Assembly (NCBI RefSeq): GCF_022808865.1
Contig: NZ_JAKZLB010000002.1
Coordinates: 1-64,000, forward strand
Length of the DNA stretch: 64,000 bases
Direction of reading: 5' to 3'
Source: Geothrix oryzisoli
GTDB taxonomy: Bacteria; Acidobacteriota; Holophagae; Holophagales; Holophagaceae
The notes beneath the pieces were generated by a model. It searched no databases. It had not been told where the DNA came from and was given only the letters and a program-made list of their open reading frames with translations. Positions 17,094 to 25,423 of this stretch are shown here, one piece after another (within the stretch, counting starts at the first letter, position 1; each line of letters starts with the position of its first letter). A program made the translations under genes and the position numbers.

Positions 17094-20000
17094 GGGCCGC
17101 CTGGCTCGGCCACTGGAAAGCCCCCTGGGGTCTGGATCGGGGCCGGCGCTGGGGCGACCCCCTCTGGGCCCTACCTGCCATCGCCCAGGCCTGGCTGCTG
17201 GGCGGGCGGGAGGGGCATTGGCCGCGTCTGGCCCAGAGCGCCCGGAGGCCGCTGGGCCCCCAGGTGGACGCACCCCCCACGGCCTTCAGCCCCCGTCCCG
17301 ACCCGGCCTGGGTGGCCCTGCTCCGGCACGGCAGTGCGGCCGTGCCCGCGGCCCAGCGCGGCCCCCGGGAGAGCGAGCTGCTGGCCTGGGCCTGGGAAGC
17401 CCTGCTCGAAGGGGATGGCAGGCCCTGGATGGCCGCGGGCTCCGTGGCGCTGGATCTTCCCCGGCGCCAGCGCTGGATCGCCCTGCTGGGGGCCGTCGAT
17501 GACGGGGGCGCCCTGCACCTGCCGCCCTTCCTGGAAGTGCTGGTGCCTGCCGCCCTCCGCCACCTGCCGCCGGACTGGTGGGCCTTCCTGCTGCGGAGCC
17601 AGGATGCGGAGGGCCGCCTCCTGCCCGAAGGCCCCCTGGATCCGGCCCTGCCCTGGCCCCTCCTCCAGGCCCACGCGCAGCCCCTGGTGCTGGAGCGCCT
17701 GCCCGAGGCCCTCGCCGCCCACGCGGAAGCGCCCTGGCTGGCGGCCCTGCCGGATGGGCGGTGGATGCTGGACCCCCGCCTGCGGGCCTGGGGGCGGGGC
17801 TTCGGAGCCTGCCCGCCGGGCCTGGCCCCGCTCGGGCCCGGCGGCCTGGGGGCCGGCGAGGTCCCCGACCCGCCTTCGGCCGCACTCCTGCGCATGGAGC
17901 TGGCCCCGGACCAGCCACCGGGCTGGCGGGACAGCCTGGAGGCCGATTTCCGCGAACGCCTCCACCGGCCTCCCCCGCCGCCGCCCTCGGGCCACCCTAC
18001 CTGGGACCGGCTCCGCATGCGCTGGGGCGGCGAGGCCGCAGCCGAGGCCGACGGCTACCCACCCAGGGGCGGTGGCGCGCATCCCTGCGCGGATCCCTTC
18101 CACTGGATGGCCGAGGGGCTGCGGGCGGACCGGGCCTGCGAGCCCGAGACCTCCCTCCGCGCCTTCACCCTGGCCCACGCCCACTTCACGCGGCTCGGGG
18201 CCCCGGCCTGGGCGGAGCGGGCGGCCTCCAACGCCGCCTACCTGGCCCTCAAGTGGGCCGACCTCGCGGCCCATACCCGCTGGTCGGCCCTGCGTGGATC
18301 CCTCCCCCAGCCCTGGAAGGACCTGGAGGAGGCCCACCTGAAGGAAGTGATCCTCGAACCGGAGGCTTCCCTGGTCGAGATCCAGCGCCTGGTGGCGGAC
18401 CACCCGGACTTCCCCCAGGCCTGGGGCCTGCTGGCCATGCACGGCGCGGGCCAGGAGCGCTGGGACCTGGTGCGGGCCGGGCTGGTGCATGTCCGGGAGC
18501 ATCCCTACGCGCGGTTCCTGGAAGCGGCGCTCGGTCCCCTGACGGAGGACCCCCCGCCCGGCGCGGACCCCGAGACCCGCCTCAGCTGGGAGACCCACCG
18601 CCTCTTTCGCGGCACCGGCGACCCCGGGCGCTTCTGGGAGGCCTGGCGGGCCTGCCCCTCCCAGGTCCTGTGCCTCGAATCCGGGCTGCAGGTGCTGGAG
18701 CGGAGGCCCGACCTCCGCCGGGCCGAAGCCCTGCTGGCCCTCCAGGCCATTGCCGACCGCGCCTGCTCGCCCCGCCACCAGCGGCGCCTGGCCGCCCTCT
18801 GGCCCACAGCGGAAGGCGCCCCGGCCCCGACGCCCACGGCCCTGCTGGAGCGCTGGCTGGCCGGGCGGACGACTCCCACCTGGCTGGTCTGGGGCGAGGG
18901 CGGAGGGTTCCGCACCCTGGGCGCTGGGGACCCCGCGCCGGAGGGGGCCCTCAGCCGCCTGGCCCGGGATGGCTCCCTGGCCCCTTTTCCCCACGGCAGC
19001 TGGATCTGGCAGGGCCACGCCCTCGCCTGGGAAGGGTGTCCCGTGGGGGCCGCCCTGCTCGCCCAGGCCCCCGACGCCCTGCCCGAGGCCCCCCTCGAGC
19101 CCCTGCTGCTGGCCCCCTGGCTGGCCCGGCTCCAGGAGACCCGGCCCCCGCAGCCCATCGAACCCGGGGACCTGCTCCTGACGGACGGCAGCGAGCCGAT
19201 GGCGTCCGTCCTGCGCGAACTCGACCGCGTGGCCCCCTCGGGCCTGCCCGTGCTGATCCTCGGCGCCACGGGCACCGGCAAGGAGTTGGCGGCGCGGGAA
19301 CTCCACCGCCGCTCGGGACGGTCCGGCGCCCTGGTGGCGGTGAACTGTTCCGCCTTCGCCGAGGGGCTGCTGGAATCAGAGCTCTTCGGCCACATGAAGG
19401 GCGCCTTCACGGGCGCCGACCGCGAGCGCCGCGGAGCCATCGAGGCCGCCCGGGGCGGCACCCTGTTCCTGGACGAGGTGGCGGATCTCTCCCCGCGCCT
19501 CCAATCCCTGCTGCTGCGGGTGCTCCAGGAACGGGAGATCCGCCGCGTGGGCTCGGACCAGGCCATCCGGGTGGATGTGCGCTTCGCCGCCGCCACGCAC
19601 CGGCCCCTGGAGGAGCTGGCTGCGGCCGGAACCTTCCGGCGGGACCTGCTCTTCCGCCTCCAGGGTGCGGTGCTGCGGCTGCCGCCGCTGTCGGCCCGCC
19701 GCCACGAATTCCCCTTCCTCGTGCCCCGCCTGGTCGTGAAGGCGGCCGAGGCGGCGAAGCGCCCCGTGCCCGCCCTGGCCCCCGGCCTGCCCCAGGCGCT
19801 GGCCCGTCTGGCCTGGCCCGGAAATGTCCGCGAGCTGCTCCATGCCCTGGAGCGGGCCATCCTGCGCTGCGACCACGGCGTCCTGAGGGCCGCCCACCTG
19901 CCGGAACTGGAGGCTCCCCTCTTCCAGGCGCGGACCTGGGAGGACGCCACCCGGGTCTTCCAGCGGCGGCTCCTGCTGGAGACCCTCCAGGCCTGCGATT

Positions 20001-20170
20001 TCCGCATGGCCGAGGCCGCCCAGACCCTCGGCCTCGCGCGACCCGCCCTCTACGCGACCGCCAAGCGGCTGGGCCTCGACCTGATCGCGGAGCGGCACCG
20101 GACCGCCGAGGCCGAGGATCCGCCCGCTATAGCCGCCGTCCGGAACTCCGCTCCAGGTCCTCGAGGCTGA
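17087..20170 (+). CDS. sigma-54-dependent transcriptional activator with very large novel N-terminus
   Basis: A protein of 1027 residues. The C-terminal third is a complete bacterial enhancer-binding protein: Walker A GATGTGK (726-732), the sigma-54 contact loop GAFTGA (772-777), GGTLFLDEVADL (Walker B), FRRDLLFRL, WPGNVREL, then a Fis-type helix-turn-helix (MAEAAQTLGLARPALYATAKRLGL). The first about 690 residues match no receiver, GAF or PAS pattern that I know. They are Trp/Pro/Ala-rich and helical, partly TPR-like. The GTG start at 17087 overlaps the aroA stop (GTGCTGA). The final codons overlap the ghost of the mutL 3' end. Confidence 0.82.
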   Translation: MLRAAWLGHWKAPWGLDRGRRWGDPLWALPAIAQAWLLGGREGHWPRLAQSARRPLGPQVDAPPTAFSPRPDPAWVALLRHGSAAVPAAQRGPRESELLAWAWEALLEGDGRPWMAAGSVALDLPRRQRWIALLGAVDDGGALHLPPFLEVLVPAALRHLPPDWWAFLLRSQDAEGRLLPEGPLDPALPWPLLQAHAQPLVLERLPEALAAHAEAPWLAALPDGRWMLDPRLRAWGRGFGACPPGLAPLGPGGLGAGEVPDPPSAALLRMELAPDQPPGWRDSLEADFRERLHRPPPPPPSGHPTWDRLRMRWGGEAAAEADGYPPRGGGAHPCADPFHWMAEGLRADRACEPETSLRAFTLAHAHFTRLGAPAWAERAASNAAYLALKWADLAAHTRWSALRGSLPQPWKDLEEAHLKEVILEPEASLVEIQRLVADHPDFPQAWGLLAMHGAGQERWDLVRAGLVHVREHPYARFLEAALGPLTEDPPPGADPETRLSWETHRLFRGTGDPGRFWEAWRACPSQVLCLESGLQVLERRPDLRRAEALLALQAIADRACSPRHQRRLAALWPTAEGAPAPTPTALLERWLAGRTTPTWLVWGEGGGFRTLGAGDPAPEGALSRLARDGSLAPFPHGSWIWQGHALAWEGCPVGAALLAQAPDALPEAPLEPLLLAPWLARLQETRPPQPIEPGDLLLTDGSEPMASVLRELDRVAPSGLPVLILGATGTGKELAARELHRRSGRSGALVAVNCSAFAEGLLESELFGHMKGAFTGADRERRGAIEAARGGTLFLDEVADLSPRLQSLLLRVLQEREIRRVGSDQAIRVDVRFAAATHRPLEELAAAGTFRRDLLFRLQGAVLRLPPLSARRHEFPFLVPRLVVKAAEAAKRPVPALAPGLPQALARLAWPGNVRELLHALERAILRCDHGVLRAAHLPELEAPLFQARTWEDATRVFQRRLLLETLQACDFRMAEAAQTLGLARPALYATAKRLGLDLIAERHRTAEAEDPPAIAAVRNSAPGPRG

Positions 20171-20200
20171 GCTTCTTGAGGATGGGGCGGTCGTGGGGAC
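20127..20200 (-). pseudogene. ghost copy of the mutL 3' end
   Basis: Reading leftward, this 74-bp block encodes PHDRPILKKLSLEDLERSSGRRL-stop, a second copy of the MutL C-terminus (PHGRPILKKLTLDDLERSFGRRL-stop at 20249-20322). By hand count 61 of 74 bases match, and most of the changes are silent or conservative. It is 122 bp downstream of the real end and in another frame. The remnant partly overlaps the end of the sigma-54 activator gene. It looks like the residual tail of a different mutL allele. Confidence 0.7.
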
Positions 20201-20248
20201 GGGGCCCCGCCCACGAGCGCTTGCGCGAGTGGTAGGCCGCCGATTGGG

Positions 20249-22045
20249 CTAGAGCCGCCGTCCGAAGCTGCGTTCCAGGTCGTCCAGAGTCAACTTTTTG
20301 AGGATGGGGCGGCCGTGGGGACACGTGTTGGGCACCTCGCAGGCCAGCAGGTCCCGGATGAGGCCCAGGGCCAGATCCGGCGGCAGGGCGTGGTGCTTCT
20401 TGATGGCGGCGCGGCAGGCCAGCTCCGCATTGAGGTCGCGGCGGAAGGTGTCGAGATCCACCCGGCCCTCGCGCTCGAGCCGGGCCAGCAGGTCCTCCAG
20501 CAGGGTCTGGGGATCCCGGTCCGCCAGGAAGTCCGGCAGGCCGCGCACCACCAGGGCGCCCTCTCCGAAGGGGTCCGCCTCCACCCCGGCCGCCTCCAGC
20601 TCGGACAGGAAGGGGGACAGCCGCGCCAGGGCCTCGGGCCCGATCTGCACCACCTGGGGCGGCATCAGGGGCTGGATGGCGGGGGCGTGGCGGCGCAGGA
20701 AGAGCCGCTCGAAGAGCACCCGCTCGTGGGCCACATGCTGGTCCACGATCCAGAGTTCTGGCCCCCGGTCCCCCTCGATCTCCGCCAGCAGATAGGTCTG
20801 CTGGAAGCTCCCCAGGTAGCGGATGACCCCGCCGGGATCCAGCGGCTCCGAGACTCCCGAGGACATGGGCTCGTAGGCGTAGACCGTCTCCAGGGGCCGG
20901 GTCGTGAAGGTCTCGTCGAGCGTCCGGTAAGCGCCCAGGGCCCCGCCGGAATGGTCGGACCAGAGGCGGGGGTGCTGGGCCGCGGCACGCCGGGAGGGGT
21001 CCAGCTCGAGCTCCGCCTCCAGCGGCTTCGGTGGCAGCTCCAGCACCGAGGCCAGACCCCCGCGGAGCTTCGCCCAGGCCTCCTCGGCCCCGCCCCGCAC
21101 CCAGGCGAAGATGCGCTGGGGCTCCCGGAAGCGCACCTCGGCCTTCGTCGGATGGACGTTCACGTCCACGGCCTCGGGGGGCAGCTCCAGGAAGAGCACC
21201 GCCGCGGGATACGAACCCTTGGCGAAGGTGCCGGACCAGGCCTCGGAGAGTGCCGCCAGCAGCAGGCGGTCCCGCACGGCCCGGCCGTTCACGAAGAGGT
21301 AGAGGTGGTTGCGGTCGCGGAAGCTGAGGTCCGGCGGTGAGACGAAGCCCCGCAGGCGCCAGGGGAGCTCCCCGTTCACGAAGGGCACCAGGCGCGTCAG
21401 CTTCTCACCGAGCAGCGGCCCCAGCCGCTGGCCCGCGTCCTCCACCGGCGGCAGCACCAGGGGCGCGCCGCGGTCGGGGCGGATGGTCCAGTGCACGCCC
21501 GGCGAACTCAGGGCCAGCCGTGCCACGGCCCCCCAGAGCTGGGCGTGTTCGGTGTCGGTGGACTTCAGGAAGCGCCGCCGCGCCGGGAGCTGGGCGAAGA
21601 GGTCCCGCACCGTGACCGTGGTGCCCCGGCTGCGCGGCGCGGGCGTGACCTCCCGGATGATGCCGAACTCGCAGCGCAGACGGTGGCCCGCGCCCTCGGT
21701 TTCCGCACTGGTCAGGTCGAAGCGGCTCACGCTGGCGATGCTGGGCAGAGCCTCCCCCCGGAAGCCGAAGGAGGCCAGACGTCCCAGGTCCTCCGCCGTC
21801 CGCACCTTGCTGGTGGCGTGGCGCTCCAGGGCCAGGTAGAGGTCATCCCGGGCCATGCCGGAGCCGTCATCCGCGACCTCCAGCAGGCGCTTGCCGCCCT
21901 CTTCCCAGGCCACTTCGATGCGGCGGGCACCGGCGTCGAGGGCGTTCTCCACCAGCTCCTTGAGCACCGAGCTGGGCCGCTCGACGACCTCCCCCGCCGC
22001 GATCTGGTTCGCGACCTGGTCGGGGAGCACGCGGATCTTGGCCAT
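20249..22045 (-). CDS. mutL: DNA mismatch repair protein MutL
   Basis: MutL links MutS mismatch recognition to strand removal. The 598-residue protein has the GHKL ATPase start (IAAGEVVERPSSVLKELVENALDAGA), DDGSGM, and GFRGEALPSI. A linker follows, then a C-terminal domain holding DQHVAHERVLFE (endonuclease motif DQHA-xx-E-x4-E with Ala changed to Val) and CPHGRPI near the end. It should therefore be a nicking-type MutL, as in bacteria without MutH. The start ATG at 22045 (MAKIRVLPDQVANQIAAGEV) is standard. Its 3' end is duplicated just downstream (20127-20200). Confidence 0.93.
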   Translation of the reverse strand: MAKIRVLPDQVANQIAAGEVVERPSSVLKELVENALDAGARRIEVAWEEGGKRLLEVADDGSGMARDDLYLALERHATSKVRTAEDLGRLASFGFRGEALPSIASVSRFDLTSAETEGAGHRLRCEFGIIREVTPAPRSRGTTVTVRDLFAQLPARRRFLKSTDTEHAQLWGAVARLALSSPGVHWTIRPDRGAPLVLPPVEDAGQRLGPLLGEKLTRLVPFVNGELPWRLRGFVSPPDLSFRDRNHLYLFVNGRAVRDRLLLAALSEAWSGTFAKGSYPAAVLFLELPPEAVDVNVHPTKAEVRFREPQRIFAWVRGGAEEAWAKLRGGLASVLELPPKPLEAELELDPSRRAAAQHPRLWSDHSGGALGAYRTLDETFTTRPLETVYAYEPMSSGVSEPLDPGGVIRYLGSFQQTYLLAEIEGDRGPELWIVDQHVAHERVLFERLFLRRHAPAIQPLMPPQVVQIGPEALARLSPFLSELEAAGVEADPFGEGALVVRGLPDFLADRDPQTLLEDLLARLEREGRVDLDTFRRDLNAELACRAAIKKHHALPPDLALGLIRDLLACEVPNTCPHGRPILKKLTLDDLERSFGRRL

Positions 22046-22080
22046 GGCCTAGAAAGCTATCAGCTATCGGCTGCCAGCTG

Positions 22081-22533
22081 TCAGCTCTGCCGCGACTCGG
22101 CCAGGGTCCGGGGCACCGGCTGGGCGTGGGGGATGAAGAGGTGCCCCAGGTAGGCCAGCAGGAACAGCCCGGCGCCGAGGCCGTGGGCCCAGCTGAAGGC
22201 CGTGCGCCAGGCGGGGCTGGTGACCACCTGCACGCCATAACCCGACAGCACCATGGGGGCGATGAGGAAGGCGGCGCCCAGGCCGGTCCGGCGGCCTTCG
22301 GGCCCCTTCTTCAGCTTGACCTGGAGGTGGCCGCGCACGGCCATGCCCAGGGCGAAGAGGAGCAGGGGCGCCGTGAGCACATGGAGGTGCTGGGCCGCCG
22401 GCAGCCAGGGGTGGGGCTCGGGACCGAACTCGCCGGCCCGCACGCCGAACCAGCGCAGGAGGCCATCCATCAACCCGGTGCCGGCGGTGAGCAGGGCCGC
22501 CAGGTGCAGACTCCAGCGTTCGAGGGGGCTCAT
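22081..22533 (-). CDS. four-helix membrane protein, possible cytochrome b-like partner of the flavoprotein
   Basis: A protein of 150 residues with about four membrane helices (LHLAALLTAGTGLMDGLLRWF, LHVLTAPLLLFALGMAVRGHL, GLGAAFLIAPMVLSGYGVQVV, AFSWAHGLGAGLFLLAYLGHLFI). Histidines H48 and H50 (AQHLHVL), H69, H127 and H138 lie in or near helices, so haem binding like a small cytochrome b (DUF4405-like) is possible. Its start overlaps the stop of the FMN-binding protein gene (ATGA), tying it to the apbE-porin-flavoprotein operon. The haem role is inferred. Confidence 0.55.
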   Translation of the reverse strand: MSPLERWSLHLAALLTAGTGLMDGLLRWFGVRAGEFGPEPHPWLPAAQHLHVLTAPLLLFALGMAVRGHLQVKLKKGPEGRRTGLGAAFLIAPMVLSGYGVQVVTSPAWRTAFSWAHGLGAGLFLLAYLGHLFIPHAQPVPRTLAESRQS

Positions 22534-23048
22534 TTCGCCTCCCGGTACAGCACCTGGTGCAGGGCCAGGCAGCGGCGAGCCGCGTCCGTCATGGCGTTCG
22601 CGGTGAGCGTGGCACCCGAGAGGGGCCGGATGGCGCCCTTGAGGGTGAGCTGGGGGTCGAGGACCTTCCCCTCGAACTGCTTCACCCAGGCCTCCTTCGC
22701 CATGTACTCGGCCGGCTCGTGGAAGGCCACGGCCTCCACGCGGAGAACGCGGCCGCCGGGCGAGAGGGCCACCAGCAGGGTCTCGTTCAGGGTGCGGACC
22801 CGGTGGGTGTCGAAGAAGCCGACACCCACGAGGGTTCCGCTCTTCCGCGCCTCGTAGGCCACCAGCCAGCGCCCTGGCACCTCCACCTGGGCCAGCGCCT
22901 TCGCCCGCCCGGCCTGGGCCTCGCTGAGCACGAACTCCCGGCGGGTGAACTGGGCCCCCGGGAAGGCCAGGGCCAGGGCCTCCTGCGTGGTGGGCAGGGC
23001 CGCGAAGAGCGGCAGGGAGAAGGCGAGGGGGGCGAGGACGCGGATCAT
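22530..23048 (-). CDS. periplasmic FMN-binding domain protein (RnfG/NqrC-like)
   Basis: A protein of 172 residues with a signal peptide (MIRVLAPLAFSLPLFAALP). The C-terminal region LSGATLTANAM (143-153) is the FMN-binding-domain motif in which a threonine (expected T147) is flavinylated by ApbE. The usual Asp at the start of the ApbE recognition motif is replaced here (RPLSGAT). Co-encoded ApbE (24377-25339) and the four-helix membrane protein support a membrane-to-periplasm flavin electron-transfer role. Operon position: porin upstream with a 39-bp gap. Confidence 0.75.
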   Translation of the reverse strand: MIRVLAPLAFSLPLFAALPTTQEALALAFPGAQFTRREFVLSEAQAGRAKALAQVEVPGRWLVAYEARKSGTLVGVGFFDTHRVRTLNETLLVALSPGGRVLRVEAVAFHEPAEYMAKEAWVKQFEGKVLDPQLTLKGAIRPLSGATLTANAMTDAARRCLALHQVLYREAK

Positions 23049-23087
23049 GGGAGCCTCCGGGCGGTGGGATGGCGCGGGGACCAGGGT

Positions 23088-24380
23088 CTAGAAGTAGAAC
23101 CCGAGGCCGACATTGAACTGGTCGCGGCCGGTCTCGGCGCGGTTCTCGATCTGGTTCCAGTCCGCCTTCACGGCGACGTTGGGGATGGGCTTGTAACTCA
23201 CGCCCACGGTCTTCACCGTCACGTCGTTGGCGAGGTCGGGGGTCACGCCCGGCACCACCCGCTGCTGGGAGTTCAGGCGCTCGTAGCGGACGAAGGGGAT
23301 GAGGGCCTGCCGCCCGGATCCGCGAAGCACGTCGTAGCCAGCCTCCAGGTAGCCGCCGAACTGGCGCGTGCCGGTCTGGAATCCCTCGCCGGTGATCGGC
23401 AGGGCTGCCACGCCCGCCTCGGAGTTGGTGATGCGGGAGAAGAGACCCCGCAGCTGCAGGCCGCCGGCGCGGTACTCGGCGTGGATGTCCCACAGGGCCG
23501 TGATGAGCGGCTCGGCCCCATCCTCGGGGTTGGAGTTGCCGCGGTAGAAGCTGAAGCCGAGGGTGGTGCCGGGGATGGGCGCCCAGTCCAGGCGGCCGGT
23601 CCAGGCCAGGCTGTTGGCCTTGGTCTCCTTGCCGAACTGGCGCCCGCCCTTGATGCTCGCGCCGGTGAAGCCCTCATGGCCGTTGCCGGCATCGGGGTTG
23701 GCGTCCATGCCGTTCACCAGGTACAGGCGGTAGCTGAGGTTCCCGGCCAGCTCGCCGTGGAGACCGACCCCGTTCTCGTGCCAGGTGCTGGGGATGATGC
23801 GGCGCTCCACCAGGGGGCGCTGGGAACCCAGGAAGGCCGGGGGCTCGTGCAGCTCGTTGATGAAGCCCACGGGCAGGAGCATCATGCCGGCCCGCACATT
23901 GAAGGCCTTGTTGATCAGGAAGTCCAGGTAGGCGAACTCGACCTTGGCCTCGCCGCCGGTGGACTCGTCCGAGTAGCCGCCATGTTCGAACTCGATCTCG
24001 GAGTTGAAGACGATGTGCTCGTTGAACTTGTAGCCCGTGTAGAGGACGAGGCGCAGCGCGTCGAGGCTGTTCTCCCGGGGGGCCTTCGACCCGTCCTGCA
24101 GCTTGGAATCGAGCGACTGATAGAGGAACTCGCCGTAGCCGCCGATGCTGAGGCCCGAGGACACCGCGTAGACCTTGCTGGCGCTGGGGGCCAGGCCGAA
24201 GCGGCCTTCTTCGGTGGCGGCAGGCATGGTGGCCCCCGCCTTCTGGGTCTCCAGCTCCCGGGACATGGCGTCCAGGCGGCGCTCGAGATCGGCGATCCGC
24301 TTGTCCGTGTCCGGCTTCTCCTGGGCGAAGGCAGGTGCGGCCAGCAGGGCGCACATGAGGGGGGTGAGGAGGGACTTCAT
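23088..24380 (-). CDS. outer-membrane porin with coiled-coil N-terminus (OprP/OprO-like)
   Basis: A 430-residue protein with a signal peptide (KSLLTPLMCALLAAPAFAQ), a short coiled coil (DKRIADLERRLDAMSRELETQK), then a long beta-barrel built of alternating strands and ending in the aromatic FNVGLGFYF typical of BAM substrates. Motifs such as GGYGEFLYQS and FEHGG...EAKVEFAYLDF resemble phosphate-selective porin-like proteins. The substrate is unknown. Its start overlaps the apbE stop, so it belongs to the same operon, and an iron- or anion-related role is inferred from context only. Confidence 0.72.
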   Translation of the reverse strand: MKSLLTPLMCALLAAPAFAQEKPDTDKRIADLERRLDAMSRELETQKAGATMPAATEEGRFGLAPSASKVYAVSSGLSIGGYGEFLYQSLDSKLQDGSKAPRENSLDALRLVLYTGYKFNEHIVFNSEIEFEHGGYSDESTGGEAKVEFAYLDFLINKAFNVRAGMMLLPVGFINELHEPPAFLGSQRPLVERRIIPSTWHENGVGLHGELAGNLSYRLYLVNGMDANPDAGNGHEGFTGASIKGGRQFGKETKANSLAWTGRLDWAPIPGTTLGFSFYRGNSNPEDGAEPLITALWDIHAEYRAGGLQLRGLFSRITNSEAGVAALPITGEGFQTGTRQFGGYLEAGYDVLRGSGRQALIPFVRYERLNSQQRVVPGVTPDLANDVTVKTVGVSYKPIPNVAVKADWNQIENRAETGRDQFNVGLGFYF

Positions 24381-25339
24381 CGGGACTCCCGAGGGATCAG
24401 GGTGGGGTGGAGGGAGCGGAAGGCCGGACTCATCCGGACCGTTCCGTCGTGGAGAAGGAAGGCGGCGGCCACGCCCTGGCGCTCGGCCCAGGCGGGACCC
24501 GCGTCAGGGCCCAGCACATAGAGGGCCGTGGAAAGCACGTCGGCGGTGAGGGCGTCCGCGGCCACCACGGCCGTGCTGCCCCAGGCCGGGCAGGGTTCGC
24601 CCGTGCGGGGATCGAGGATGTGGCGCCCCCGCTCGGAGGTGCCGCTGCCGGAGAGGGAGGCGTCACGCAAGACGACGGTGATCCGGGGGCGCTCGCGATC
24701 CAGGGGATCCGCCACCGAGGCGGATACCGGGCGGCCCCAGGCCAGCAGCTGGCCGCCGAAGTCGAGGATCCCCGCCGGCACCGCGGCCGCCCGGCGCATG
24801 CGGTCCAGGGCATAGCCCTTGAGGAAGCCGCCCTCCTCCACCCCCGCGTCGGGCTGGGTCAGGCGGGCGGTGCCTGCGGCCGCGTCCGTGATCAGCAATC
24901 GGGCTCCCGAGGACCGGCGGGCTGCCGCCAGGGCCTGGGGATCGGGGAGCTTCCCTCCTTCCCGGATGCCCCAGGCCCGCATCAGGGCCATGAGGGCCGG
25001 ATCGAAGGCCCCGTCCGTCCTGAATTGCCAGGCCTTCATCTGGTCCAGGAGGTCGAGCCACTCGCGGTCGAGGGCCACGGGGCGCCCCTGGGCGGCGTTC
25101 AGGCGGCTCCAGGACGAGACCGGATTCCAGGTCGAGCAGGCCGCTTCGATGCGGGTGGCTTCGGCCAGGGCCGCTTCGGAGGCCCGGACCAGGTCACCGG
25201 GACCCTCGAGATGTACCCGCAGCTCCGTTCCCATGGCCAGCACCCGCCGGTCCTGGGTGGGCACGGCGACCTGGACCATTGCCACGGCGGGGACCAGGAG
25301 GAAGGGGAGGCCACTCACAAACATGAGAATGAGTCTCAT
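24377..25339 (-). CDS. apbE: FAD:protein FMN transferase
   Basis: ApbE attaches FMN covalently to threonines of exported flavoproteins. The protein (about 320 residues) has AMGTELRVHL, AACSTWNPVSSWSRLNA, GGFLKGYALD (conserved EEGGFLKGYA), ILDFGGQLLAWG, RGRHILDPRTGEP and the C-terminal ADALTADVLSTALYVLG metal-binding segment. The substrate is probably the FMN-binding protein two genes downstream. The start is uncertain: 25339 gives MRLILMFVSG..., a good signal peptide, but a TTG at 25360 and ATGs at 25351 and 25324 are also in frame. The operator dyad lies over this start region. Confidence 0.85.
   Translation of the reverse strand: MRLILMFVSGLPFLLVPAVAMVQVAVPTQDRRVLAMGTELRVHLEGPGDLVRASEAALAEATRIEAACSTWNPVSSWSRLNAAQGRPVALDREWLDLLDQMKAWQFRTDGAFDPALMALMRAWGIREGGKLPDPQALAAARRSSGARLLITDAAAGTARLTQPDAGVEEGGFLKGYALDRMRRAAAVPAGILDFGGQLLAWGRPVSASVADPLDRERPRITVVLRDASLSGSGTSERGRHILDPRTGEPCPAWGSTAVVAADALTADVLSTALYVLGPDAGPAWAERQGVAAAFLLHDGTVRMSPAFRSLHPTLIPRESR
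25324..25338. promoter_or_regulatory. operator dyad 1, TGAGA-N5-TCTCA
   Basis: The dyad is extended to ATGAGA...TCTCAT at 25323-25339. It covers the start region of apbE and lies just downstream of an AT-rich, TATAAA-containing stretch (25341-25346 on the minus strand). The half-sites TGAGAAT/AGTCTCA resemble a Fur 7-1-7 box (TGATAAT-N-ATTATCA), so iron control is a plausible but unproven reading. Confidence 0.5.
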
Positions 25340-25369
25340 ATTTATAACCATGAATTTCAAGACCCTTTT

Positions 25370-25384
25370 TGAGATGGGTTCTCA
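25370..25384. promoter_or_regulatory. operator dyad 2, TGAGA-N5-TCTCA
   Basis: The second copy of the same dyad is extended to a perfect 9-bp inverted repeat (TTTTTGAGA/TCTCAAAAA, 25366-25388). It lies between the divergent apbE operon and the metallopeptidase gene, with its centre 46 bp from dyad 1. Placement suggests one regulator controls both directions. Confidence 0.5.
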
Positions 25385-25423
25385 AAAAATGATTTCCGTC
25401 ACCGCCTGGGTTCACACTGGGGC

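Noticed and set aside
25323-25388. Calling the twin dyads Fur boxes outright
   Set aside because: TGAGA-N5-TCTCA only partly matches the Fur consensus; kept as operators of an unidentified regulator.
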